Shown: positions 1 to 10,300 of the stretch, piece after piece
Layout of the letters: each line of letters begins with the position of its first letter
How positions within the stretch are numbered: the stretch's first letter is position 1
Assembly: GCA_023053575.1 (NCBI GenBank)
Contig: JAKZAP010000007.1
Location: 17,955,304 to 18,019,303 of the forward strand
DNA length: 64,000 nt
Direction: 5' to 3'
Source: Branchinecta lynchi
Lineage: Eukaryota; Arthropoda; Branchiopoda; Anostraca; Branchinectidae
Notes under the pieces: model-generated
The model's input: the letters and a program-made list of their open reading frames with translations, nothing else
What the model was told of the DNA's origin: nothing
Database searches by the model: none
Program-made: the position numbers and the translations under genes

Positions 1-29
1 TTTGTATCTTCTCAAAAAGTTCGGGCTCA
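1..29 (-). CDS. Possible partial TRPM exon, cut by the window edge
   Basis: On the minus strand a polypyrimidine-rich stretch ending GCGTAG is followed by an open stretch read as EPELFEKIQ. The exon at 2074-1781 ends with two bases of a codon, and this segment supplies exactly one base before its first full codon, so the phases fit. Some TRPM proteins have a similar acidic stretch (EPDI..TIKK) shortly after the SLOG domain. Only 29 bases are visible, so this is an inference from phase and weak similarity. Confidence 0.35.
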
Positions 30-494
30 CTACGCTTGAGAAAAGGAGACAAACACTGTGCTAATGTTACGGAACACTAGCTCTTTCTGACCCAAGGTTC
101 CGTGATCTCTTCCCACCCATTCACGATCCTCCTAGAAGTAGACCCCCCCGGGAAAAAAAACCAGAAAGTCCCCAAATTAAAACCACTAATTTGCACCCAC
201 GAAAGATACAGGAAAGCCTTCGTTCCATCTTTCGTGACACTTTTTAATTGTCACGACTAAAAATTAATTCGTTTTGTTCCGTTTGCATTTATATAACTGG
301 GTTGTGTTTAAATTGTATCTGTATATATTGACATCTGCAAATCTGCTGTAAATGTCCATTGACAACGTTATTGTTCATGATATGTTGACGAGAAATGCAA
401 ATTCGGCATGATTGCTATGAAAGTCATTTTCAAATTAAATTCTACTCTATTCTACTCTATCAACCTCGGATAAAACTTTTTTGAACAAGTTTTC

Positions 495-1030
495 AGTTTT
501 TGTATATTCAAGTAATGCATAAAACGGATACGTCAGCTCGATGCTTTGGCAGCGATATTTCGGTCCTTCTTGGCAATGGTCCTCGTCAGGCTGTCAAACT
601 TCAGGGACAACATTCGAGAAGGAACGAACCGTTCTGACCGGATTCCCGGCAAACTATTTGTCCGGCGAGAAAATAATTTTCATATGTGGATTCAGCATGT
701 CTTCTGACCACTACGTTGAACCTCTAATCAACTTCAGATAAAACTTATTTCCCGGTTTCAGCCGGATTCCGGTCGAACTACTTACGAACGAACTACCGAC
801 GAGATTTCCATACACGTGTTCAGCATTTCTTCTTACCCCTTAACCGACTATCTCATTAGCTGTTAAAAAACATTTCTTCCGGCCTTTAAACTGAATCCCC
901 TCCCCCATCTCTAAATGGAGGGCTACAGAGCCGATCTACGAACTCGATCTGTCCCTTGACCCGAAGAATCCTCACGCCAAATTTTATCAAAAAAATCTCA
1001 TTGCTTTCGAGGGTTAGTGCTGATAGAGAA
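495..1030 (+). repeat. Fragments of foldback and GGATCC-ended repeat families
   Basis: Bases ~495-600 match the terminus of the CGTCAGCT foldback family (ACGGATACGTCAGCT, then GATATTTCGG and CTTCTTGGCAA), also seen near 20.4, 30.1, 33.4 and 54.7 kb. From ~615 the sequence becomes tandem units of the GGATCC-ended family (GGATTCCGG, AACTA, TGTCCGGCGAGAAAAT, TTCAGCAT). It ends with that family's 3' block (GGAGGGCTACAGAG, CTCACGCCAA). It is a truncated, fused remnant with no gene. Confidence 0.6.
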
Positions 1031-1330
1031 CATAACAACTGAACTTCATTCATTCGTGCACGAGCTCTGGCTCTAATAACTTCATATTCTGAACACAGCA
1101 ATAAAATGATACAGCCTCTCCTGTTTCCTCGGTTTTTGCAGACCGCACCTTTGCTTTACTAGAAATATCTAAACCCGGAAGTTTGTCTCACTATAAATGC
1201 CGCAAGCGTAGCGGGCGACTCTACGAGTATGTACCGTTTGCAAGAAATGAAAGCATAGTTCTTGTCGCTACTCCACTGTATTATTTTGCTCTAGGACAGC
1301 ACCTACACTCTTCTTCGAACATATTCAAAT
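1025..1330 (+). repeat. Dispersed repeat, TTCATATTCTGAA family, copy 1
   Basis: This stretch shares blocks with 35.6-36.1 kb and 57.3-58.5 kb, including ACTTCATATTCTGAACA, ATACAGCCTCC, GCAGACCGC and GGAAGTTTGTCTC. This copy lacks the two inserts present in the 57-58 kb copy, so it serves as the empty-site reference for them. It has no convincing coding capacity. Confidence 0.7.
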
Positions 1331-1780
1331 CTGCTCACCCTCCACCAGCATCCTACCCTGCTAGCTCACGAGATTGTTAGTCAGTCTTTCAATCTAGAAT
1401 CCGTTTAATCAAATCTGTTTGTGTATTTAAAGAATGTAAAAATGTTTAATGGTTCTGACCTGTTTTTAACTAAACAATTATTTTTGGACTCGGGTTCTTC
1501 TTCTTCCACTCGTTGTTTTCTTCAAGGTTTGGATTTTCTTGGGCCAATTTACTTCTTCTTCTCTCTTCATGAATTTTCATATTGATAGTTCTTTCTTGAC
1601 TTTCTTCAAGAAATTTTTATTACTTCTTGCTTGTCCGAACTTCATTTTTATTATAATTCCATATTTTTGTTCGTGCCTATTACTTTTCTTTTTACTTTAC
1701 TCCACTATAGGCAACAGGAGAAGTGTGTCATAAACAAATACAGAAATAAAGCGCTCTGCTAGATTTAGAGAAGTCCTTAC

Positions 1781-2074
1781 TTGCACGCGAACGCCAACAA
1801 GTCAGCTGCTCTCCCGGAGCCTTCGATGACGACAACAGGTACTGGTGGCTTATCTGTAACATATTCAAGCACCATCCGAATGGTATGAATGCCACCTTCC
1901 ACCACCAAACACACCATTGGGACATTGCAGGGCGTACGAGAGGAGAGTCGCTGGTTTGAGATGACCTTTTCTAGTTTCCGTCTGAGGCCGTATTCAGCAC
2001 CATAGCGGCCGACAGTTCCATCGTCGACGAGAAGGAAGTAGGCATGGCGATTGTTGAGGGTGGCGAGTCGAGAT
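1781..2074 (-). CDS. TRPM: TRPM-family cation channel, exon (C-terminal part of SLOG/LSDAT domain)
   Basis: The minus strand reads an acceptor TTTCCTAG, 97 codons, then a donor GTAAGG. The peptide contains RHAYFLLVDDGTVGRYGAE, LRRKLEKVIS, VVEGGIHTIRMVLEYV and PPVPVVVIEGSGRAADLLAF. These are hallmark segments of the TRPM cytosolic N-terminal homology region, where the SLOG/LSDAT nucleotide-binding-like fold includes the EGSGRAAD loop. The exon begins with one base completing the codon left by the 5412-5247 exon and ends with two leftover bases. TRPM proteins are tetrameric plasma-membrane cation channels. The membrane segments are not in this window, so the subtype cannot be decided. Exon, phase and family are well supported. 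Confidence 0.92.
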
Positions 2075-2185
2075 CTAGGAAATATAATACAGTCATCGGC
2101 TCATTCCGGGCTATAATCACATCGGACAGCTGTGTCGCGAAAATTATTTGCTAAGCGGAACGCAAAACAATCATAGACAGATACA

Positions 2186-2222
2186 TAAATAGATGGATGG
2201 ATAGATAGATAGATAGACAGAT
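2186..2222 (+). repeat. GATA/GATG microsatellite
   Basis: A short tetranucleotide run (GGATGGATAGATAGATAGAT) sits in the TRPM intron just upstream of a long inverted-repeat element. Confidence 0.7.
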
Positions 2223-2249
2223 AAATCTTTCTATTCACTAAAACTTGTC

Positions 2250-3240
2250 AGTGCTTACGCCAAATTTGTTTCGTATAGTCATGGGTACAACCTATGAGCA
2301 CACACATAAATCATGATAGGCCTATGCATATATGGCTACAACAGTCATAAATAACTTTAACTAGCAGCTCAGCTTACGCATCGTTATACAAGTTTAGAAA
2401 TGAAGGGGCACAACTCTTTGCGAACCTCTTGATTGGCTGCAACTTTTCAACCGCAATAGATTTTCGGAAGGGAAAATATTTTTGTAGATTGGGTGATTAA
2501 GAGATTTGACACCAAACTAAATGCAGAGTTTCAGACTTCGTTCATACAGAGATGAAGTGACGTCTGGACTGCAGTCGCTTATACAACTCCTTTATAGTGA
2601 ATACTTCTGACTGGATTCCTTATTATTTTTTCCATTACAGAGATGTGACCCATTTCTATTGACTATATCTCGCACTACGGTCCAGAAGTTAGTGCCAGTA
2701 TACGTCCCTGAAACACAATAAATAATACGACGTCAGCGGTTCCCGCTGGTTCTCGCTAAATATCTGGCGGCACGCTTCTAGCAGGCGTTGCAACGTCTAG
2801 CTCCACTTGCAGCAGACAGAGAAAAACAAAAAACAAATAAAAGGCACCGGCTTTCTATGACAACCTCAATAAAAGCTTAAATCGCTCCCTTACATGAACG
2901 AAGGCTAAACCTCTGCATGGAGTTTGGTATCAACTTTTTGAATCACCCAATTCACAGACGTATTTTCCCTTATGAAAAGCTGGCGGAAAGGCTCCCTCGA
3001 AAGGTAGCTACTGCGGTTGAAAAATCGCAACCAATCAAATGAATACGGGAGGTTTGCAAAGAGTTTTGTCTCTTCTTTTATAAACTTGTATATCGAAGCG
3101 TAAGATGAGATTCTTGAACTGCTAGTTAAATTTATGACGTTGTAGTTTTAATGTTGCATATAAGTATTATGATTTGTATGGTTAATGTGAGTGCTTATGA
3201 GCTCCATGAGGTTACCAAACAAATATGATGTAAGCCAAGA
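2250..3240. mobile_element. Long terminal-inverted-repeat element, ~0.98 kb
   Basis: Bases ~2250-2570 are an imperfect reverse complement of ~2895-3240. Shared blocks include AAATTTGTTTCGTATAG, CATAAATCATGATA, ACAAGTTTAGAAATGAAG, GGTTGAAAAATCGCAACCAA (right arm) and TGGGTGATT. The arms are about 320 bp around a 325-bp unique centre, so the DNA could fold into one long hairpin. No transposase is present. It is best described as a non-autonomous foldback or MITE-like element in a TRPM intron. Its target duplication could not be identified. Confidence 0.7.
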
Positions 3241-3244
3241 AAGA

Positions 3245-4180
3245 TTTTTGGTGCTTGGTCAAAAGTCTTCACAAGATATTCATTATTCCATACCCCGCAT
3301 ACTCTCGAAATGCCCCAAAAAAATTCAACCGACGACAATAACTCTTCAGCGTGTTGCGTCTACGGTCGTAAAGTGGTCGTAATTTTGAAACGATCGAACT
3401 GAACTACTTGCCATTCCAGTGGTTTGTTACGAAAGGAAATGAAAGTGGAGAAAATAATTGCAGTTTATGTTTCCGCTTGGCAACATGTTTCTTGAGTAAG
3501 CAAATCGTCCACCGTTGTCCTAGCAATGGTACAATACCACCGAACGTAAATAAACCACCATGACGCAAAATTTCCTTTCAAAATTAACGAGGGCTTGAGG
3601 GATAAAGAGCGAAAAGAGAGATTTAGCTATCACATTTGTATGCTGTCATATAGCGATCGCAATATCTGTCTGTCTCTCCCGCTTTTGCTATTTCGGGCCC
3701 ATTCAAGTAAGCCAGACTACTAACTTGACACGAATATAAGCAAGAACAAATAATCAGATAGAACTTATTTCTTTAGTCGCATGCAGCGACTGTGAAAACC
3801 CCGGCAAAACTGAGCGGACCTAGAGGTATTTACTCTATTTTTTAGCTGATGTTGATATCCGTTTACTCCTCTTCCATCTTCATCGTTGCTTATCGCACAA
3901 GAAGTATTGATTTTACTCCGCGCGCCGACCCACTCTGGAACGCCGAACGCGTCCATAGAACCAATCAGCTCTGACTGCTAGATTTCCTCTTCAACAACTA
4001 TTTGTAGAGGTAACGAAACGTGGTGTGGCGCGAAGCTAGTAACCTCCGCTCATTTGAGTCGGCTATAGTTTACTCGACTCAGCATGTTTGTATGACCGTG
4101 ATAGGGAGACAGCAGTTCTATCTCGTTATTTGTTCTTGATATAAGGGACTCAACCCGACGCTCATTTTTTCCCGGATCAG
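3245..4180. other. TRPM intron, no gene seen
   Basis: No exon-like or protein-like frame was found. A weak relic near 3650-3690 (TCATATAGCGATCGCAATATC) resembles the hairpin end of the 140-bp-unit family seen at 9,860. Confidence 0.4.
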
Positions 4181-5125
4181 ATCACCCGGGAGAGGGTGAA
4201 GGGAAGGTGAATCAAGGATCTTGCTACTCGTGCAAATTACAAACGGGTGGTTCGATTCGTGTTAAACTTGATAGGGGGTACGTGCAGATGCCTGACATGT
4301 ATGTATGTGTTCCATTTATGTGTCCACACCACATCCAACCGTGGTTGGAGGGGCCCTGGACATTTAGTAATATGCGAAGGGACCAAACGGATGGAGGGAT
4401 TTGGACGAAACTTGGATGGACAAAGGACGTGGGTCCTGGATACCTTATTTTGTGGTCCGGATGGTTCAGGCCTCGGCAGAGGGAGTTAGACTGCGGGTAC
4501 CAGGAATTTTCCGTACTCCGAGGTTTTCCAAGTGCTCCGGTTCGGGTGAAACCTGGTGGTGGTAGACAAGGGCGTCACGACTGAGGGGGGGGGGGGTACG
4601 CCCCCCCCTAATGCTGTCGGCCAGTCGGTAAGAAATAACCGAGTCAAGCGCCGCGATTTTTCATCAAAACAGTAGATTTTTTTTCATGAAAACAGTCGGT
4701 TTTTCTGAAAATTGGTATATTTTTCGTCAAAATAGTTCTGAAAATCAGTGGATTTTTCTGAAAATCAGTCGATTTTTTTCAATACTGTCATTTTTTGTTG
4801 TTGAAAACAGTCGTTTTTTCTGCAGAAACAGTCCGTAAAAATTACCAGCCAGTCGCTAAATGCCTCGTCCCCACCCCAAACATTTTGGCTAGTGACGCCT
4901 CTGGTGGTAGGAGAAAATTCACTAGATGTGACATCCAATTGTCGGAATCGCATGTGGGAACAGTGGGGGGAGGAGAGGGGGAGTCCAGGAAAATTTGTGA
5001 CACGCGTAGGCACCAAACGGACGGAGGGATAGTGATGAAACTTGAGCGGTACAAAGGTTATGGGCCCGATTTTCATTGACTATCTCAGATCCCGGTGAAA
5101 CTTGATGAGTGATAAGAGCACAAGG
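4180..5125 (-). repeat. Diverged copy of the 140-bp-unit family
   Basis: Blocks such as ACGGGTGGTTCGATTC, TGAAACTTGATGAGTG and GGACGGAGGGAT match the reverse orientation of the unit array at 5.7-12.8 kb, but more degenerately. A hAT-type element interrupts it at 4567-4903. It lies just beyond the donor of the TRPM exon at 5247, inside the intron. Confidence 0.55.
4567..4903. mobile_element. Non-autonomous hAT-type element, 337 bp
   Basis: The ends are CAAGGGCGTCAC on the left and GTGACGCCTCTG on the right, which are near-perfect inverted repeats. The flanks GTGGTAGA and GTGGTAGG form an 8-bp target duplication with one change, which is diagnostic of hAT-superfamily insertion. The interior has G and C runs followed by T-rich AAAACAGT/AAAATCAGT repeats, like the element at 28160-28465. 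There is no transposase. Confidence 0.8.
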
Positions 5126-5246
5126 TTTGCGGTTTTTCAAGATTAAGTTTTTTATACAAAAAACTTAAGCGTTGCGATACCACGAGGTTTTGAGGGTTGA
5201 AATAAACTGCCATTTTTGTGTCACGTATCGCGCAACACATACGTAC

Positions 5247-5412
5247 CTCGGTTTGTCTATCGACATGTACGGTACGTCCTTTCCGTTTCCAATAAGCAGG
5301 TGCCTATTCTCAACAACTCCCCATGGGGCGATCCCAATGCTGACGACGCGACCAGACCGAAGACGTGGTGAGCGTTCAGAAGAAAGCGCATCGCCAACGT
5401 GGCGTGTGACCC
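5247..5412 (-). CDS. TRPM: TRPM-family cation channel, exon (middle of SLOG/LSDAT domain)
   Basis: On the minus strand the exon runs from acceptor TTTTCTCTCTTAG to donor GTACGT. It starts with two bases that complete the codon left by the 17793-17420 exon and ends with two leftover bases, matching the one-base start of the 2074 exon. It encodes GVTRHVGDALSSE, then RVVSIGIAPWGVVENRHLLIG and VPYMSIDKP. The segment IGIAPWG.VENR is a signature of TRPM N-terminal domains. The exon is an island of coding sequence between two repeat arrays, with a diverged copy about 120 bp downstream and a palindrome about 280 bp upstream. Confidence 0.93.
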
Positions 5413-5693
5413 CTAAGAGAGAAAAGCTCAATGTAATCCCGAGCACTGTCTGATCAGGATTCATCGTATCCGAGTGATTGAGTGGTTGACTTCAACAGAG
5501 ACGGACGTGGGCACCCTGACAATCATTCTGGTTTTGCCCAACCACTGAGGTGGTTTTGTAAGACTGTCCGCAGAAATTCCCAAAGAGGAAAACGGATCCC
5601 TGGAGATATGTTGGGCTGGCTGGCACTCTACGCGAATTGTACTTCCGGACGTGGGTACCGACAATACCTTCAACTGCACCAGTCCTGCAATAT

Positions 5694-7355
5694 ATACTTT
5701 TCCGTCGGTCTGTCGTGTCAGTCGGTCGGTCGATCCGGTAATCGCGAGTTAGGGCACTTCCAGATATGCTAGAACGATGAAACTTGGCAAGCATATCAGT
5801 CACCTGGCCAAACTGACTTGAAAATAGTCACTTCCCGATTTGACCATCGTAGGGGGAGTGGAGGGTGGGGGAAACCGGAATACTGCGGCACTTGTAACTT
5901 TCGAACGGGTGATCGGATCTGAATGAAACTTGATAAGTCGAAAGAACATATGCCTCACAAGTCCAGTTTTACGTCCAGACCGGATCCAACAACTGTGGGA
6001 GGAGATCGAGGGGGGGGGGGGTAGCGGAAATATCGGGACACGCTTAGAGTGGAGAAATGGGGACAAAACATGGTGGGAAGAACAAGCACAGATCCTAGAC
6101 ATATCGCTGACATAACTGGATCGGATCTGGGCACTGTGGAGGGGGGGGTCCCAGATTTCCAGTTATCAAGGGTTAAGGTACTTCCAGATGTGCTAGAAGG
6201 ATGAAACTTGGAAGGATTGTCAGGGACCAGACCAGATAGAGTTGAGAAACTTCATTTCCTCGATCCGACCATCGGGGGGGGGGGAAGGGAGGGGAAATCC
6301 GGGATCTTGAGGCAAGCATAACTTTCGAACGCAGGATCGGACACAAATGAAACTTGTCATTTGGAAAGAGCTAGGGATCACCAGAATTCCGGGAAACCCC
6401 TTCTACCCCCCCCCCCCCCCGACAGTGCGTCGATCCGGCCCGTTTCTGTCAAAAATGTATTTACAACTTGGCCTTGTTCGTCTCAGCAAGCTTCACCTTG
6501 GTCCCTCCACTCCAAGCCTGTATCGAGATTTCCGGTCCCCCTTCCAGTCCTTCCCCAAGAGTTATCGGATCCGGTCCGGACACGAAATGGGAAATCCGCG
6601 ACCCGAGCTCTTTCCAACTGTTAAGTCTAGTTTGTGTCCGATGCACCGTTCGAAAGCTATGCTTACCTAGCCCACCTGATCCCGGATTTCACGTCCCTCC
6701 CCCCCCCCCCCCCTCCGATGGTCGGATCGTATCTCAAGTCAATCTGATCGGGTCCCTGATACGCCTTCCAAGTTCCATCGTTTTAGCATATCTGAAAGTA
6801 CCTTAACCGGCCGTGATAACCGGAAATCCGGGACTACCTTCCAGCCCCTCCCTCCCCCCCCCCACAGTGCCCGAATCCGATCCGATTATGCCAACGATGT
6901 ATCTAGGATCTGTGCTTGTTCTTCCCACAAGGTTTCATCCCGATCCCTCCATTCTAAGTGTTTCACAATATTTCTGGTATCCCCCTCCCCTCCGACTCCC
7001 GCACGCGTGGGCTGATCTGTTCCGGACAAGAAACGGGAAATGTGAGGATTGTGTTTTTTCCCCTTACCAAGTTTCATTCAGATCCGATCACCCGTTCAAA
7101 AGTTACGCGCATGCCTCAATTTTCGGGATTCCCACTCCCTCCAATCCCCCCAAGATGGTCGAATCGGGGTAGTGGCTATTTCCAAGTCAATTTGGTCGGG
7201 CCCTGATATGCCTGACAATTTTCCTCGTCCTAAAACATCTGGAAGTACCCTAACTCGCGATCACCCGACAGACAGACAGACCGACCGACGGAAAAGTAGT
7301 TGGTATATGGTACTTGGCCGGAAGACAAGTGCCATAAAACAGGTGACCTGTTCCG
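5694..7355. repeat. Inverted pair of 140-bp-unit arrays (palindrome 1)
   Basis: From 5694 to ~6370 units run in minus orientation (ATGAAACTTGG, GACCATCG, AACGGGTGATCGGATC). From ~6608 to 7355 the same units run in plus orientation. The two arms match as reverse complements, for example AGCTCTTTCCAA at 6607 against TTGGAAAGAGCT at 6360, around a ~235-bp spacer that is itself a unit. The outer ends are (GACC)n-like runs next to GACGGAAAAGT. The right end continues to GGTATATGGTACTTGG...CAAGTGCCATAAAA, the family's terminal hairpin. Many short frames on both strands read KFHxDP.. but are by-products of the repeat. Confidence 0.85.
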
Positions 7356-7384
7356 TTTGTTCTCTGGAAAAACAGAAAAAAACA

Positions 7385-10300
7385 AGACCTACGAGCTCAT
7401 ATGGCACTTGTACGAGTAGGCTGTACAAGAACGACACCTCACTAATCTTTGCATTTGCCATATTTCACTATTTTCCGTGTTCGTTATGCTCCGAAAGAGT
7501 TTTCGCGTCTCATGCTACAGATGCGTAAAACCGATTATCTGGATCTGGATATTTAGTTTCACTCATTTCTGAGCAATTCCGGCATCGTCTCGATTGTCTG
7601 TAGCAAATGCACATGACTGTTCAAACTTTTATCCCAATAAATCCATTTGTTTGATCCCTAGACGTGCTACACGATTTCCGGTACTCACTCTATCTCCACC
7701 TACCGTGGCCGAGTCTGGTTCGGAAAAAAAAAATCGACCACCTAAAGCATCTTCTTTTATACCATCTATCAAGTTTCACTCGAATCTGAGCATTTTTGGA
7801 AAGTTCCGGTACCCCCCCCCCCCCCTCCCACCAACGTTGTCGGAGCCGGTTCGGGCCCAATCTCTGAATTCCCTGTTCCTGTCCATCAAGTTTTACTGAA
7901 ATTGGAGCATAGCCTATCTGCAAGTTTCCAGTACCCCCCTACCTAGGCCGAATCCGGCCCGGACGCCAAATAACAAATCTAGGCTGCATAAACTCGGCAC
8001 TGTCGAATTTGCATCTCTGTCGGTCCATCCGTTTGGTTTTGTGCATGTCAAAAGTCCCCCCACCCCCAATTCCCCTAATCGTGGTCGCATATGGTTCGAA
8101 CGCATGTTTTACCTGTCGAGGCCATCGATTCGTATCACCCATGAAGTTTCACTCGAATCAGACCACTCGTTTGCAATTTATAGAAGTCAATTTCCATATT
8201 TCTCTTCTCTTGCTCCCCCAAAAATACTCGGATCTAGGAACGGAAGTTTCCAGGGGTATGTTGTGTCAGGTTCTTAAGTCAAGATAATTCGGGTCGCTAA
8301 TATGCCTGCAAAGTTTCGTTGTCGTTTTACATCTGGAACTATTCTAACTCACGACTACCGTAATTCCAGGAAACCCCCTCCAACTCTCCCCACAGAGCCC
8401 CGAAACCATCTGGCTCCGTCAATTTCATCTAGGCCTAATGCTTGTTCCATCCATTAAGTTTCCTCCCAATCCCTCTGCTTGTAGAGTTTCTTGAGTTTTT
8501 CACACCCCCCCCCCATCCCCACAGGTATCGGACCCGACCCGGACGTGACACTGAGCGTCCGAGGTGATAGCTCACCAGACAAGTTTCATTCAAATCCGAT
8601 CACCCGTTCAAAAGTTATGCACCCCACTAGATTCCGGACTCCCCATCCACCCACTCCCCCCACGATCGTCGGGTCGGGGAAACGGCTGTTCTCAAGTCAA
8701 TCTGTTTGGATCCCTGACATACCTGCCAAGTTTCATCGCCCTAGGACATCAGGAAGTATGCCGAACTCGGGGGATCGCTAGAAATCCGGACCCCCACCCC
8801 AACTCCCCCACAGTGCCCTGATCCGGTCCGGTTATGTCAATGACGTGTCTAGGACTTGTGCTTGTTTTTCCCACCAAGTTTCATCCTGATCCCTCCACTC
8901 TAAGCGTTTCTCAAAATTTCCGGCTCCCTCCTCCAACTCCCCCCAGTGTCATCGGATCCGGCCCGGATTTAAAGTGAGATGTCTGAGACACGAGGTCATC
9001 CTAAATATAAACTTTCATCAAGATCCGATCACCCGTTCGCAAGCTAAAACTACCTCAAATTTTGGCTTCACCCTCCCTCCACCCCCCCCCCAGCTGGTCG
9101 AATCGGGGAATTGACGATTTCCTATTTGATCTGGTCGGGTCCCAGACATGCCTGTCAATTTCTATCATCCCAGCACATCAGGAAGCACGGAACTCGCGGG
9201 ATCACTACAAATTCGGACTTCTCCCCCCCCCCCAAAGTGAGCGGATCCGTTCCGGTTATATCGGTCACGTATCTAGGACTTTTGCTTGTACTTTCCACCA
9301 AGTTTCATCCGGATCCCTCCACTCTAAGTGTTTTCCAAGATTTCCAGTTTCCCCCTCCAACTCCCCCAGTGTCACCGGATCCGGTCTGGATTTAAAATGA
9401 AGGGTCTGAGACACGAAGTCCTTCCACATATCAAGTTTCATTAAGATCCGATCACCCGTTCGTAAGCTAAAAATATCTCATTTTTCCTATTTTTTCCGGA
9501 TTCCCCCTCCCTCCACTCCCCTCCAGATGGTCGGATCGGGGAATCGACCATTTCTAATTTAATCTGGTCCAGTTCCTGATATGCCTGCCAAGTTTCATCG
9601 TCCTAGCTTATCTGGAAGTGCCCGAACTAGCAAAACCGGGACCGACAGGTACAGGTACCCCCCCCCCCCCCCACACAAAAAAAAACAGAACAGAACAGTG
9701 CCCATGCTTAATCGGGAGCTGGCGGTAGAACTTAGTGAAACAGCTCTAAATGTTTTCCAAAAGCCTACAGCAATATGTCCGTCGAGGCTTCATGGAACAG
9801 TGTCCGTACCCCGCGGTGGGCTAATAATTGCTTTTTATGGCACTTGAGCTTACTCAAGTGCCATATAGCGATTGTTATTTCTGTCCGTCAGTCGGTCTGT
9901 CGGTCTGACGGTCTGTCGGTCCCGGTTTTGCTAGTTCGGGCACTTCCAGATAAGCTAGGACGATGAAACTTGGCAAGCATATCAGGAACTGGACCAATTT
10001 AAATTAGAAATTGTCGCTTCCTCGATCCGACCATCTGGAGGGGAGTGGAGGGAGGGGGAATCCGGAAAAAATAGGAAAAATGAGATATTTTTAGCTTACG
10101 AACGGGTGATCGGATCTTAATGAAACTTAATACATGGAAGGACTTCGTGTGTCAGACCCTCCATTTTAAATCCAGACCGGATCCGGTGACACTGGGGGGA
10201 ATTAGAGGGGGAAACCGGAAATCTTGGAAAACACTTAGAGTGGAGGGATCCGAATGAAACTTGGTGGAAAGTACAAGCAAAAGTCCTAGATACGTGACTG

